Shown: piece after piece, positions 7,031 to 15,353 of the stretch
How the letters are laid out: each line of letters starts with the position of its first letter
Position numbering within the stretch: the stretch's first letter is position 1
NCBI GenBank assembly: GCA_033485155.1
Contig: JAWQJJ010000002.1
Coordinates: 434,001 to 498,000, forward strand
Source: Methanomassiliicoccus sp.
Lineage (GTDB): Archaea > Thermoplasmatota > Thermoplasmata > Methanomassiliicoccales > Methanomassiliicoccaceae
Length of the DNA: 64,000 nt
Direction: 5' to 3'
Made by a program: the position numbers and the translations under genes
The notes under the pieces: model-generated
What the model was told of the DNA's origin: nothing
The model's input: the letters and a program-made list of their open reading frames with translations, nothing else
Database searches by the model: none

Positions 7031-9547
7031 TCAGGGCTTTTTCTTGATCTCTGGTGTGTATCTCTTCAGCAGCGCGGCATTGGAGACAACGGACACCGAG
7101 CTCATGGCCATAGCCGCGGCGGCCACGATGGGGTTGAGCAGCACGTGGAAGAATGGGTATAGAACTCCCGCCGCAATCGGTATTCCCGCCGAGTTGTAGC
7201 CGAGGGCCCAGAATAGGTTCTGGCGGATCTTGGTCATCGTCCTTCGGGACAGCTGGATGGCGGCCACGGCGTCGATGAGATCGCTGCGTATGAGGACAAT
7301 GTCCCCGGTCTCCATGGCCACGTCGGTCCCGCTGCCGATTGCGATGCCCACGTCGGCCTGCGCCAGAGCGGGGGCGTCGTTCACCCCATCACCAACCATG
7401 GCGACCTTTTTACCCGAGGCCTGTAACCTTGCCACTTCTTGCGCCTTGTTCTCTGGTAGCACCTCGGCAATGTACTTGTCGATGCCCACTTGGGAGGCGA
7501 TGACCTTGGCCGTCCTCGGGTTGTCGCCGGTGAGCATGATGACCTCGATGCCCATCCTCCTCAGCTCAGCTATCGCTTCCCGGGATGTCTCCTTGATGAC
7601 ATCGGCCACGCCGATGATCCCGATGAGCTGGGAGTCCGAGGAAACGAGCATAGCGGTGCGACCGTCCTCCTCCATCCTCCGAAGGTCGGCCTGGGCCGCC
7701 GAGATGTCTACATTACTGGCATCCATCATCTTGCGGTTGCCGATGAGGACGTTCCGGCCGTTGACCTCGGCCCTCACTCCCAGCCCGGGCACGGCTTCGA
7801 AGTCAGACGCGTCAGGGGGGGAGAGACCATCTCCCTGCGCCCGCCGTACGATGGCTTCGGCCAGTGGGTGCTCGGACCCCTTCTCCGCCGCCGCGGCCGT
7901 CGTCAGGACCTCGGCCTCGGTGCCCTTGACCACGAAGATGTCGGTCACCTCCGGTTCGCCCTTGGTGATGGTCCCGGTCTTATCCATGACCACTATCTGG
8001 ACCTTCCCGGTGATCTCCAGCGCCTCCGCGCTCTTGAATAGGATCCCGTTCTCCGCCCCCTTCCCCGAACCCACCATGATGGCAGTGGGGGTCGCCAGCC
8101 CCAGGGCGCAGGGACATGAGATGACCAGAACGGAGATGAAGATTATGAGGGAGAAGACGAACTCCTCATCCCCTCCCACCACTGCTCCGTAAGCATACAG
8201 GTACCACGCCAGGAAGCTGACCGTGGCGATGGCGATGACCGCTGGGACGAACCATGCAGAGACATTGTCGGCATACCTCTGGATCGGCGCCTTCGACGAC
8301 TGAGCGTCCTCCACCAGCCTGATGATCTGGGCGAGGGCGGTGTCCTTGCCCACCCTGGAGGCCTGGACCTTGAGCACCCCGTTCTTGTTGATCGACCCTC
8401 CGACCACCGGGGAACCAGCGGTCTTGTCCACCGGTATCGACTCCCCGGTGATCATGCTCTCATCGACCGCCGAGCCTCCCTCCACGACCATGCCGTCGGT
8501 AGCGACCTTCTCTCCGGGGCGGACGACGAACAGATCGTCGACCTTCAGCAGCTCGACCGGAACCTCGATCTCCTGTCCGTCCCTTAGCACCCGGGCGGTG
8601 CGGGCCTGCAATCCGATCAGGCTGCGGATGGCCTGGGAGGTCCGGCCCTTAGCCTTTGCCTCCAGGTACTTACCGAACAGGATCAGGGATATGATCATCG
8701 CCGAGGTGTCGAAGTAAGTGTGCTGGTGGAAGGGGATTAACGACGGGAAGAAGACCACCGCCACGGAGTATAGGTACGCCGCCGAAGAACCTAGGGCGAT
8801 GAGGGTGTCCATGTTCGCCCGGCGGTTCCGGAACGCGTAGTAAGTGCCGACATAGAACTGGTATCCAGCGATGAACTGGACAGGAGTAGCCATGGCGAAG
8901 AGGATGTATCCTTCGCTGCCCATGATTCCCAGCGCGTCGGCCCATCCCAGGTAGTCGAACCCGAGCATAAGGATCATGATCGGCACGCTGAGGGAGAGGG
9001 AGAACACCAGCAGGGTGAGCTGTTTCCTCTGTTCTCTCGCCCGCTCAGCCATTTCCGTGTCCAGGGTCTCGGCCTCGATGACTTCATAGCCAGCTTCGAC
9101 GATTGCCGCCTTGAGGGCCGCGACCGTCACCTCTTCGGGGTTGAACCGCACGGAAACCTTCTCTATGGCGAGGTTGACGTTGGCAGAGAACACCCCGTCG
9201 ACGGCCATGAGTGCCGTCTCGATGACGCTGGCGCAGGATGCGCAGACCATTCCCTTGATGCCCAGAGTCACTTGGTCCACCGCCAGGCCGTAACCTGCGG
9301 CCCGGACCGCTTCCACGATCCTCTCCGCATCGATCAGTGCGGGGTCGTACGACACCCGGGCCTTCTCTGTGGCCAGGTTCACCGTGGCCTCCCTTACTCC
9401 CGGCAGCCCGGAGATCGTTTCCTCTACGATGCCCGCGCACGATGCGCAGGTCATCCCGGTTACTCCGAACGTCGCCGACCTGGTCGATCCCGGTAATGGC
9501 TTGGGCGGTGGCATCGGGCAAACGTCCTCGTCACAGGGTTCTTTCAC
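7031..9547 (-). CDS. copA: Copper-translocating P1B-type ATPase
   Basis: An 838-residue heavy-metal P-type ATPase with a GTG start. Two N-terminal HMA domains carry GMTCASCAG and GMVCASCAS. The transport core has SCPCALGLATPT (CPC in TM6), the phosphorylation motif DKTGTITKGEP, a TGE loop (MITGESIPVD), GDNPRTA and the hinge MVGDGVNDAPALAQADVG. These features define Cu+ export across the cytoplasmic membrane. It is divergent from a TRASH-domain regulator across a 150-bp intergenic region that contains an inverted repeat, so copper-responsive control is likely. The terminal KRYTPEIKKKP is a short basic tail. Confidence 0.94.
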   Translation of the reverse strand: MKEPCDEDVCPMPPPKPLPGSTRSATFGVTGMTCASCAGIVEETISGLPGVREATVNLATEKARVSYDPALIDAERIVEAVRAAGYGLAVDQVTLGIKGMVCASCASVIETALMAVDGVFSANVNLAIEKVSVRFNPEEVTVAALKAAIVEAGYEVIEAETLDTEMAERAREQRKQLTLLVFSLSLSVPIMILMLGFDYLGWADALGIMGSEGYILFAMATPVQFIAGYQFYVGTYYAFRNRRANMDTLIALGSSAAYLYSVAVVFFPSLIPFHQHTYFDTSAMIISLILFGKYLEAKAKGRTSQAIRSLIGLQARTARVLRDGQEIEVPVELLKVDDLFVVRPGEKVATDGMVVEGGSAVDESMITGESIPVDKTAGSPVVGGSINKNGVLKVQASRVGKDTALAQIIRLVEDAQSSKAPIQRYADNVSAWFVPAVIAIATVSFLAWYLYAYGAVVGGDEEFVFSLIIFISVLVISCPCALGLATPTAIMVGSGKGAENGILFKSAEALEITGKVQIVVMDKTGTITKGEPEVTDIFVVKGTEAEVLTTAAAAEKGSEHPLAEAIVRRAQGDGLSPPDASDFEAVPGLGVRAEVNGRNVLIGNRKMMDASNVDISAAQADLRRMEEDGRTAMLVSSDSQLIGIIGVADVIKETSREAIAELRRMGIEVIMLTGDNPRTAKVIASQVGIDKYIAEVLPENKAQEVARLQASGKKVAMVGDGVNDAPALAQADVGIAIGSGTDVAMETGDIVLIRSDLIDAVAAIQLSRRTMTKIRQNLFWALGYNSAGIPIAAGVLYPFFHVLLNPIVAAAAMAMSSVSVVSNAALLKRYTPEIKKKP

Positions 9548-9632
9548 ACAAAGTAATTCTCTTGGCAGCCCTAGTACCTTTGCCCTAAACGAGAGCTGGA
9601 AACACGGCGGCTCGATCGTACGAACGGAAGGT

Positions 9633-9658
9633 CAACGCTCGCTGTCGTTCGAGCGTTG
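9633..9658 (+). promoter_or_regulatory. Inverted repeat, candidate copper-response operator
   Basis: CAACGCTCG (9633-9641) and CGAGCGTTG (9650-9658) form a perfect 9-bp inverted repeat with an 8-bp spacer, immediately upstream of a TATA box (AACAATATAAATTG, 9663-9676) serving the regulator at 9698. A second palindrome, TCGTACGA, lies at about 9616-9623. The placement between copA and the Lrp-TRASH gene suggests autoregulation and control of copA. Confidence 0.6.
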
Positions 9659-9697
9659 GAAAAACAATATAAATTGTATGCTCTCAAACAATTCGTA

Positions 9698-10282
9698 ATG
9701 GGCCTAGACGAGAACGATGTGAACATCCTAAACGTACTTCAGGGCAATGGCCGGCTATCCTTCCGCCAAGTATCGGAGCGGGTGAGAATCTCGGTGCCCA
9801 CCGTCAGCAATAAAGTCAGCAACTTGGAGCGCATGGGCGTCATCCGGGGATACCACGCGGAACTGGACCCCGAGAGGATGGGTGAGATCAGTGTGATGGT
9901 CACGGTCAAGGCGAGGCCTTCCGAGCTGTCGGAGGTGGCGCGTAACTTCGATCGGGACGATCAGGTCCGCCAGGTGTTCCATCTCAGCAGCGGCAGACTA
10001 TTGCTCGTATGTACATTTATCGATGGGCACATGATCAACGACTTCGCCGCTCGGCTGGCGTCCATACCCCAGGTCTTAGAATATGATATCGCCAGCGTCA
10101 TCAGCGTGGACAAGGAACTGGACCGGGCGGTGGTGGCTCCCGGTGTCAATCCGATAATGCTCTGTGGGCACTGCGGCAGGGAGATCCGGGACGAGCCCCT
10201 GCGGCTTAGGGACAGCGTCCGAACACACTTCTTATGTTCTGAAGAATGCAGGGCTGCCATGCGCTCCCACGGCCGCTCATGA
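9698..10282 (+). CDS. Lrp/AsnC-type regulator with C-terminal TRASH domain
   Basis: About 194 residues. The N-terminal helix-turn-helix of Lrp type (LDENDVNILNVLQGNGRLSF, RISVPTVSNKVSNLERMG) is followed by a RAM-like middle part and a C-terminal TRASH metal-sensing domain (MLCGHCGREI and FLCSEECRAAM, four cysteines). TRASH regulators of this build sense copper in archaea and control copA. ATG 9698 is preferred over the TTG at 9656 because the TATA box (9663-9676) and operator lie upstream of 9698; a leader of about 10 nt or none would result. Divergent from copA, which supports the role. Confidence 0.88.
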   Translation: MGLDENDVNILNVLQGNGRLSFRQVSERVRISVPTVSNKVSNLERMGVIRGYHAELDPERMGEISVMVTVKARPSELSEVARNFDRDDQVRQVFHLSSGRLLLVCTFIDGHMINDFAARLASIPQVLEYDIASVISVDKELDRAVVAPGVNPIMLCGHCGREIRDEPLRLRDSVRTHFLCSEECRAAMRSHGRS

Positions 10283-10657
10283 GCGGCAGGCGATGGCTTC
10301 GATCTCCACTTTCGCCCCCTTGGGCAGGGCGGCTACGGCAACAGCACTGCGGGCCGGTGGGTCGACCGTGAACACCAATCCGTAGGCGGCGTTCACCTCG
10401 CCGAAATCATTCATGTCGGTCAGGAACACCGTCGTCTTAACCACGTCCTCCAGACCAAATCCCGCCGCCTCCAGCACCGCCTGGAGGTTCATCAGGCACT
10501 GCTCCGCCTGCTTCCCCGCATCCGGTCCCACCAGCTGCCCGCTGCCCGGATCCATACCGAGCTGACCGGAGCAGAACACAAGCTCTCCCGCCCTGACCGC
10601 CTGAGAGTATGGGCCGATCGCTCGAGGGGCTTGGTCCGTGGCTATGGTCCTCTTCAT
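10277..10657 (-). CDS. ridA: RidA family protein (enamine/imine deaminase)
   Basis: A 126-residue YjgF/YER057c/UK114 protein of normal length. Conserved elements include the start MKRTIATDQAPRAIGPYSQ, VFCSGQLGMDPGSG, the segment TTVFLTDMNDFGEVN, and ARSAVAVAALPKGAKVEIEA, which carries the Arg that binds the substrate carboxylate and the closing Glu. RidA hydrolyses reactive 2-aminoacrylate and related imines in the cytosol. It lies 24 bp downstream of the HAD phosphatase on the same strand, so the two are probably co-transcribed. Its 3' end overlaps the end of the convergent TRASH regulator by six bases. Confidence 0.93.
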   Translation of the reverse strand: MKRTIATDQAPRAIGPYSQAVRAGELVFCSGQLGMDPGSGQLVGPDAGKQAEQCLMNLQAVLEAAGFGLEDVVKTTVFLTDMNDFGEVNAAYGLVFTVDPPARSAVAVAALPKGAKVEIEAIACRS

Positions 10658-10681
10658 GCCCCAACATCGGACTTACCGTTC

Positions 10682-11386
10682 TTAGGCCTTGCCGTCAAAG
10701 AGCAGTCCCGGAAGCGATGCTACGCTGTCGATCACGACCTCGCACCCGCTGCGAGCCCAGTCCTCAGCCCTGAAGCTGCCGCTGAGCACGCCCACGAAGC
10801 TGGCGGACACCGACCGGGCACAGGCGAGATCCATGGCGTGGTCCCCAACGAGGATGCATTCCGCGGGGCGGAGGGACATCAGGCCCGCCGTCCGGACCAT
10901 CGCCTTGCCGTTGGGCTTGGCTTCTTCCTCGGGAAAATCGTCCCGGCATACGATGGCCTCGGAGTGCATGTCCAAGCCGGCATGGCGCAGGGCGGCGAGG
11001 GCATACCCACGGGAACCCCGGGTGAGGACCCCGAGCTTGAGCCCCCCTTCCCTGAGTCGGCCAAGGCACTCCCCGGCCCCAGGTACCGCGGTGGTCGCGG
11101 AGACATGCTCCATCTCGGTGTTGTTCATTATCTCCCGAAGCGAACGGTGCAGATTGCCGACCTCTTCTCCTCGCCCCTTGGCCTCAAGGTAATCGGCTGC
11201 CCGCTCGATGTGGTCTGCGGTCGTCCGCTTAGGATCGAGGAGGGATGTTGGGATCCCTCGGTCCACCAGCTCGGCGGTCACCCGCTTCTTCATTATTATA
11301 AAATCGACGGTGGTGTTGACCAGCGTTCCATCAAGGTCCAGGACGACCCCCCGGACCTCCCGTCCGTATAGCATGGGCGCTCTCAC
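10682..11386 (-). CDS. HAD-superfamily hydrolase (phosphoglycolate-phosphatase-like)
   Basis: A 234-residue HAD protein. Motif I is VVLDLDGTLVNTTVDF with both aspartates; a helical cap follows; motif II is LGVLTRGSRGYAL (Thr); motif III/IV is ECILVGDHAMDLACARSV, in which the usual second acidic residue is retained as GDxxxD. It probably dephosphorylates a small phosphorylated metabolite in the cytosol, but the substrate cannot be read from sequence. It is upstream of ridA in a likely two-gene unit. The start ATG at 11386 gives MRAPMLYGREVRG before motif I, a reasonable length. Confidence 0.85.
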   Translation of the reverse strand: MRAPMLYGREVRGVVLDLDGTLVNTTVDFIIMKKRVTAELVDRGIPTSLLDPKRTTADHIERAADYLEAKGRGEEVGNLHRSLREIMNNTEMEHVSATTAVPGAGECLGRLREGGLKLGVLTRGSRGYALAALRHAGLDMHSEAIVCRDDFPEEEAKPNGKAMVRTAGLMSLRPAECILVGDHAMDLACARSVSASFVGVLSGSFRAEDWARSGCEVVIDSVASLPGLLFDGKA

Positions 11387-11510
11387 GCCCGCCCCATGAT
11401 TCTCCTCCTATTTAGGAAAGTTCACGACCAACAATTATCACGAATAAAAGTGGTTGGCCAGATGACCATAAAATCACCGTTTTTCGCAGTTATGATATTT
11501 AAAGGTATTC

Positions 11511-11540
11511 GGAGCATGCTCAACGACCTCTTTTATATTC
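11511..11540 (+). promoter_or_regulatory. Palindrome GAGCATGCTC plus TATA box of the octapeptide-repeat gene
   Basis: The 10-bp palindrome GAGCATGCTC (11512-11521) within GGAGCATGCTCAA sits about 10 bp upstream of the TATA element CTTTTATATTC (11530-11540). The same 13-base word occurs in the same position upstream of the DUF835 gene at 14699 and was not noticed elsewhere in the window. It may be an operator for a shared regulator. Confidence 0.6.
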
Positions 11541-11581
11541 ACAAATCCACACGCTGTCTACAGCAAGAAACGGTGAGGAAA

Positions 11582-11827
11582 ATGAAAATCCGGACAATAA
11601 CCCTGATAGGATTCGCAGCTCTGATCATAGCAGCGTTCGCCATGATCGTGATGGCGCTCGACCTGTCGATCGCCAACCTGATCATCCCGGGCATCGATCC
11701 CCACATAATACCCGGTATCGACCCCCACATCATCCCGGGCATCGATCCCCACATAATACCCGGTATCGACCCCCACATCATCCCGGGCATCGATCCCCAC
11801 ATAATACCCGGTATCGACCCCCACTAA
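11582..11827 (+). CDS. Small membrane-anchored protein of six identical octapeptides
   Basis: An 81-residue protein. Residues 1-33 hold a basic start (MKIRTIT) and one hydrophobic segment (about residues 6-28, LIGFAALIIAAFAMIVMAL), a signal anchor or uncleaved signal. Residues 34-81 are exactly six copies of IIPGIDPH with no other sequence to the stop. The chosen ATG is preceded by GGTGAGGAAA, a good ribosome binding site, and by a TATA box 45 bp upstream; the longer frame from 11396 would start before the promoter. The repeats probably face outside the membrane. Histidine and aspartate in each unit could bind metal, but that is speculation. No family recognised. Confidence 0.7.
   Translation: MKIRTITLIGFAALIIAAFAMIVMALDLSIANLIIPGIDPHIIPGIDPHIIPGIDPHIIPGIDPHIIPGIDPHIIPGIDPH
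11681..11824 (+). repeat. Three 48-bp tandem repeats, each two synonymous 24-bp units
   Basis: The 144 bp consist of units A-B-A-B-A-B. A and B both encode IIPGIDPH but differ at five of the eight codons, only at silent third positions; all A copies are identical to each other and so are all B copies. The pattern implies an old 24-bp duplication that diverged silently, followed by recent duplication of the 48-bp pair. Confidence 0.95.
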
Positions 11828-11838
11828 ACCGATGGCCT

Positions 11839-11885
11839 CACTGTTCCCTTCGGGGACAGTGGACCTTTGTTTTATTCATTTTTTA
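11839..11885 (+). terminator. Hairpin with T-rich tract
   Basis: CACTGTTCCC (11839-11848) pairs with GGGGACAGTG (11852-11861), with one G-T wobble and a 3-base loop, followed by a T-rich run to about 11885. It lies between the stop of the octapeptide gene and the convergent end of the STAND regulator, so it may serve the plus-strand transcript. Confidence 0.6.
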
Positions 11886-11891
11886 AGATAA

Positions 11892-14579
11892 TCACGCTAT
11901 GCTCGCCAAAGCTTGTTCGACCTCTTTCTTCAGGTTTTCCGCGGACCCGTGGGTGGTCAGCTCCAGCGCCTCGTTCAAAAGCCGCATGGCCCCCTCCCTG
12001 TCCCCGTTCTTTATGAACTGTTGGGCGATCTCGTAGAGCCAGCGGCCCAGCAGGAGAGGGGCGTCCTGCTTGCGGATGGTCTCCAGGGCATCGGCGAACT
12101 CCACCTTGGCCCACTCCCACTCCATCCGCTTGTTGTAGATGTATCCCCGCATCAGGTGCATGTCTGCCATGAGCACGTGGTTGCCAAGTTTCTCAAAGAT
12201 CTTGCTGGCCTGGTTGATGTACTCCTGGGCCTGCTCCAGCTCATCCATCTCCACGTACACCACCACGGCGTTGCGGAGGGCGTAGCCCTGCAGCTCCAGG
12301 TTGCCTGAAGTCCGCCCCATCTCCACCGCCCGCTCATGGTACTTCACCGCCTCGGAGAAGTTACGCATCTCCGCCAGGCTGGTGCCCAGTCCGATGCATA
12401 TCCTCGCAATGTTATCCACGTCCCCGGTGCGCTCGATGACCTCCAGCGCCTCCTTCTTGTACTTTATAGCTTGAGTGTGATCGATGAGCGACGAGTATAC
12501 TCTGCCTATGCCGTATAGGGCCATGCCCAGCCCCATGTCGTCCAGGGTGCTCTGTGCTAGCTCCATGGACCGGCGGAAGGCGGCCATGGCGTCCTGGTGG
12601 CGGCCACGGTTCTGAAGCACTCCGCCCAGGTCGTAGTACGTCTCCACCAGGGCGTGGGGGTCCTTTATATCCTCAGCGAGGCCCAGGCTGCGGACCAAGT
12701 ATTCCTCGGCCTTGTCGAACGCCGACCGCCGCAGGTAGATGACGCCCAGCCGGCGATTGACCTCGGCCAGTAGCCTCCGGTCCTTCTCCGGCACGGTCAG
12801 GGAAATGATCTCCTCGAAACGGGCGATAGCCTGGTCCCACTCTCCCCTGACCTCCAGGATATCACCTTCCAGCAGGAGGAGCTCCATCTTCTCGCTGCGA
12901 TCGATGTTTTCGCATTGGGCGCGGAGCGAGGTGAGCAGGGGAGCGAACGGCAGGCTATACCCCTTCGATATGATCTCCCGACCGTTGCTGGCGGCAATGC
13001 GTATGGCGGTGCTGTACTCCTTCGCCATCAGGCAGTGGTACAGCGCCTCCACATGCGCGGGAGCAGAGGTGTCGAGGAGGTAGTACCGGGACGCTGCCTT
13101 GTGATAGGTGATGCGCTGCCTGGGAGACAGACGGGAATAGAAGAAGTCCCTGAGCAGGTCGTGCATGCCGATCATCCGGCCCACCGACTCATGGAGCAGG
13201 GACTTCGAAAGGAGGGAGTCGATGGTATCGTAGTCGACCAGATAGTCCTTGTACTCCATCTCCTTCTGCACCACTCCCAGGTCCTTGGCGATCTCCTCTT
13301 CCATGGTGAAGAAGGCATCCACCAGGACGGGATATCGGAACACCGAGGAGATGTCCATGATCCGCCTCTCGGTGATGTCCAGTTTGGAGTACACCTCTTG
13401 CTCGATGAACATTCTAACGTTCTTACCCAGCGCGCTCCGAGGGTCGTCCACCAGTTCGAGGAAGAGCGGGTGCCCACGGGTGGCGCGATAGATGTCCATC
13501 AGCTCGTTCTCCGGCAGCTCCCTGTTCCTCATCAACCGGAGGGAGCTTTCCACGTCCAGGCCCTCCAGCATCATCTCGTGGACCAGGCCCTTGAAGACGG
13601 CGGTGCGGGAGTAGAACGAAGGTATCTCTCGGCTGGTGCAGATCATTGCGACTTGCTCCAGCGATTCGAGGACGTTGACCATCGCCCCCAGGAACTCCTG
13701 CACGGTACGGTCGCCCTTCTGTACGTCGTCGATGATGAACACCGTGGGGAGGTCCTTGAGGTCCATCTCCAGGATGGCGCACACCTCCCCCACCGCTGGC
13801 CCTTCCGTCCTCGACAGGTATCGTTCCAGCCCCTTCTTGCCCAGCTGGGATAGGAACTCCGCCACCGGAGTAAGGAGGATTTTCAGATTGACCCATTCAT
13901 GGACCCGGTACCAGTACACATGCCGCTGCTCCCGGATGTCCTGCACGAACTTTGCCAGCAGGGTGGTCTTCCCGATCCCCGGGATACCGCAAACTACCGT
14001 GATCTTCGATGTCCCCGAGTCCAGGAACTGGTTGAGCTCCTGCAGCTCCTTCTGCCGCCCATAGAAGGTGCGCACCATGGGCTTGCGGTCGGTGTAATCA
14101 ACGAACCTGCGCTCCTCCTTTACCTTGCTTTCGTGGAAGGAGGAGCAGTCGAAGCTGCCTCGGCTGACACCCAGGGCGAGGTCGAGAAACGCATACCTCT
14201 TGGGCAGGTACAAGGACAGCTTGCCCATCTCGTCCTCGTGGACCTTGCCGTCAAAATCCACGATGTTGATTCTTGTACGTTCGATCTCCACCTTCAGATT
14301 GAGGGCGTCCTGGTAGCCTTTCTGGGTGAGAAAATACACCTTCTTGACGCTGGCGAACCCCTTAACATGCTTTGTATGGACCTCGATAATGCCCTCGTCG
14401 CTCATGGTGTTGACGATCTTGGAGACATTGTTGCGTCCAACCTCGACCGCTTCAGCTATCCCTTCTTGAGTGATAGCTGCCGGAGCGTCCGAATCTTGCA
14501 GGTATCTTTGATAAGCCAGGAGATGCAACATGACCCTTTCTCGGACTGTAAGAAGGGCCTTCCTGGATGAACGGTTCAA
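11892..14579 (-). CDS. Winged-helix / STAND NTPase / TPR regulator
   Basis: An 895-residue protein. Residues 1-95 form a winged helix (AAITQEGIAEAVEVGRNNVS, then TMSDEGIIEVH). A STAND/NB-ARC-like ATPase follows at about 170-480, with Walker A VCGIPGIGKTTLL, Walker B TVFIIDDVQ and sensor-like MICTSREIPS. The C-terminal half is TPR repeats (ARFEEII, EYLVRSLGLAEDI, GMALYGIGRVYSS, EAVKYHERAVEMG). Such proteins couple ligand or partner sensing by TPRs to NTP-driven assembly and DNA binding. It is divergent from the DUF835 gene at 14699, and both its flanking plus-strand genes share the GAGCATGCTC site, so it could be their regulator; that link is inference. Confidence 0.85.
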   Translation of the reverse strand: MNRSSRKALLTVRERVMLHLLAYQRYLQDSDAPAAITQEGIAEAVEVGRNNVSKIVNTMSDEGIIEVHTKHVKGFASVKKVYFLTQKGYQDALNLKVEIERTRINIVDFDGKVHEDEMGKLSLYLPKRYAFLDLALGVSRGSFDCSSFHESKVKEERRFVDYTDRKPMVRTFYGRQKELQELNQFLDSGTSKITVVCGIPGIGKTTLLAKFVQDIREQRHVYWYRVHEWVNLKILLTPVAEFLSQLGKKGLERYLSRTEGPAVGEVCAILEMDLKDLPTVFIIDDVQKGDRTVQEFLGAMVNVLESLEQVAMICTSREIPSFYSRTAVFKGLVHEMMLEGLDVESSLRLMRNRELPENELMDIYRATRGHPLFLELVDDPRSALGKNVRMFIEQEVYSKLDITERRIMDISSVFRYPVLVDAFFTMEEEIAKDLGVVQKEMEYKDYLVDYDTIDSLLSKSLLHESVGRMIGMHDLLRDFFYSRLSPRQRITYHKAASRYYLLDTSAPAHVEALYHCLMAKEYSTAIRIAASNGREIISKGYSLPFAPLLTSLRAQCENIDRSEKMELLLLEGDILEVRGEWDQAIARFEEIISLTVPEKDRRLLAEVNRRLGVIYLRRSAFDKAEEYLVRSLGLAEDIKDPHALVETYYDLGGVLQNRGRHQDAMAAFRRSMELAQSTLDDMGLGMALYGIGRVYSSLIDHTQAIKYKKEALEVIERTGDVDNIARICIGLGTSLAEMRNFSEAVKYHERAVEMGRTSGNLELQGYALRNAVVVYVEMDELEQAQEYINQASKIFEKLGNHVLMADMHLMRGYIYNKRMEWEWAKVEFADALETIRKQDAPLLLGRWLYEIAQQFIKNGDREGAMRLLNEALELTTHGSAENLKKEVEQALASIA

Positions 14580-14625
14580 CGAGGATGGATGTGGGTTGTA
14601 GGAATAATATTTTTCTAGATGAAAA

Positions 14626-14653
14626 GGAGCATGCTCAAAATTGTTTTATATAC
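14626..14653 (+). promoter_or_regulatory. Palindrome GAGCATGCTC plus TATA box of a DUF835 gene
   Basis: GGAGCATGCTCAA (14626-14638) contains the perfect palindrome at 14627-14636, eight bases before the TATA box TTTTATATAC (14644-14653). Arrangement and word match the site at 11511. It lies between the divergent STAND regulator and DUF835 genes. Confidence 0.6.
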
Positions 14654-14698
14654 GCACAAAACGAAACCGGGTATGAAAATAGATAGGTGGTCAAGTTG

Positions 14699-15238
14699 AT
14701 GAACGGTTCAAAGATATCGTTGCTCATCGAGGACTATCCCCGCAACGGTTACCAGCTATACTCTAAGATGGTGGGTCGGTCCACCAGCGGTCTTTGCATC
14801 ACTCGCTTGCACCCCGACTATGTGGCCCAGAAGTACGGTCTGGAGATGTCCAAGAGATATTGGCTCAGCGGACAGAGCGGGGATGATGTCATCGCCCCTA
14901 AAGCCCTCAACCAGCTCCTCAAGGTCATCCGCACGGAGCTCCGGGGCCGGTCAGGGGGTACGATTTTCCTTGATGGGCTGGAGTACCTCCTCCTCTTCAA
15001 CGACATGAACAAGGTCCTGGGCATCCTCGAGCAGATTGATTCCCTCCTCAAGGATGCTAAGGTGGAGCTCATAGTGGCTATGGACCCCTTGACCTTCGAG
15101 CAGAAGGACCTGGACACCCTCTGGGCCGCCTTCCCTCACTACACTGCGGAAGAGATTAAGGCCAAAGTGTCGGGCGAAGGCCCGGCTGTAGCGGCCAGGA
15201 CCGCCAACGCGCCCCAGAAGGCCAGCCTTAGGGTCTGA
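14699..15238 (+). CDS. DUF835 protein
   Basis: About 179 residues. It contains the DUF835 pattern: a leading strand (ISLLIEDYPRNGYQLYSKM), CITRLHPDYVAQKYG, the WLSGQSGDD turn, GGTIFLDGLEYLLLFNDMNK and VELIVAMDPLTFEQKDLDTL. The fold resembles a P-loop-less RecA-like domain and is abundant in Thermoplasmata; its function is unknown. ATG 14699 is chosen because AGGTGG lies 8 bases upstream and the TATA box is at 14644. The C-terminal VAARTANAPQKASLRV is a low-complexity tail. It is one of three DUF835 genes within 6.5 kb. Confidence 0.8.
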   Translation: MNGSKISLLIEDYPRNGYQLYSKMVGRSTSGLCITRLHPDYVAQKYGLEMSKRYWLSGQSGDDVIAPKALNQLLKVIRTELRGRSGGTIFLDGLEYLLLFNDMNKVLGILEQIDSLLKDAKVELIVAMDPLTFEQKDLDTLWAAFPHYTAEEIKAKVSGEGPAVAARTANAPQKASLRV

Positions 15239-15294
15239 GCCTGGGGCCCCCCCCTTGTTTCTACTATCGCTGCTTGACCAATTCCGACTTATCG

Positions 15295-15324
15295 TCGCCC
15301 CTTTTTCGAACGTTTTAGGGGCGA
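15295..15324. terminator. Inverted repeat between convergent DUF835 genes
   Basis: TCGCCCC (15295-15301) and GGGGCGA (15318-15324) are perfect arms around a 16-base A/T-rich loop, in the gap between the convergent genes ending at 15238 and 15354. A bidirectional terminator is plausible. A run of eight C lies just before it (15247-15254). Confidence 0.45.
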
Positions 15325-15353
15325 GACCATCACGGTAGAACGTCGGGGACAGG

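Noticed and set aside
10631-11371. 246-codon frame antisense to the HAD phosphatase
   Set aside because: The minus strand encodes clear HAD motifs; the antisense peptide is a high-GC shadow.
11681-11824. CRISPR-like repeats
   Set aside because: The units abut without spacers and lie in a coding frame with synonymous differences, so they are protein-coding tandem repeats. No CRISPR array or cas gene was seen anywhere in the window.
12915-13853. 312-codon frame antisense to the STAND regulator
   Set aside because: The minus strand has Walker motifs and TPRs; the antisense frame is His/Val-rich shadow.
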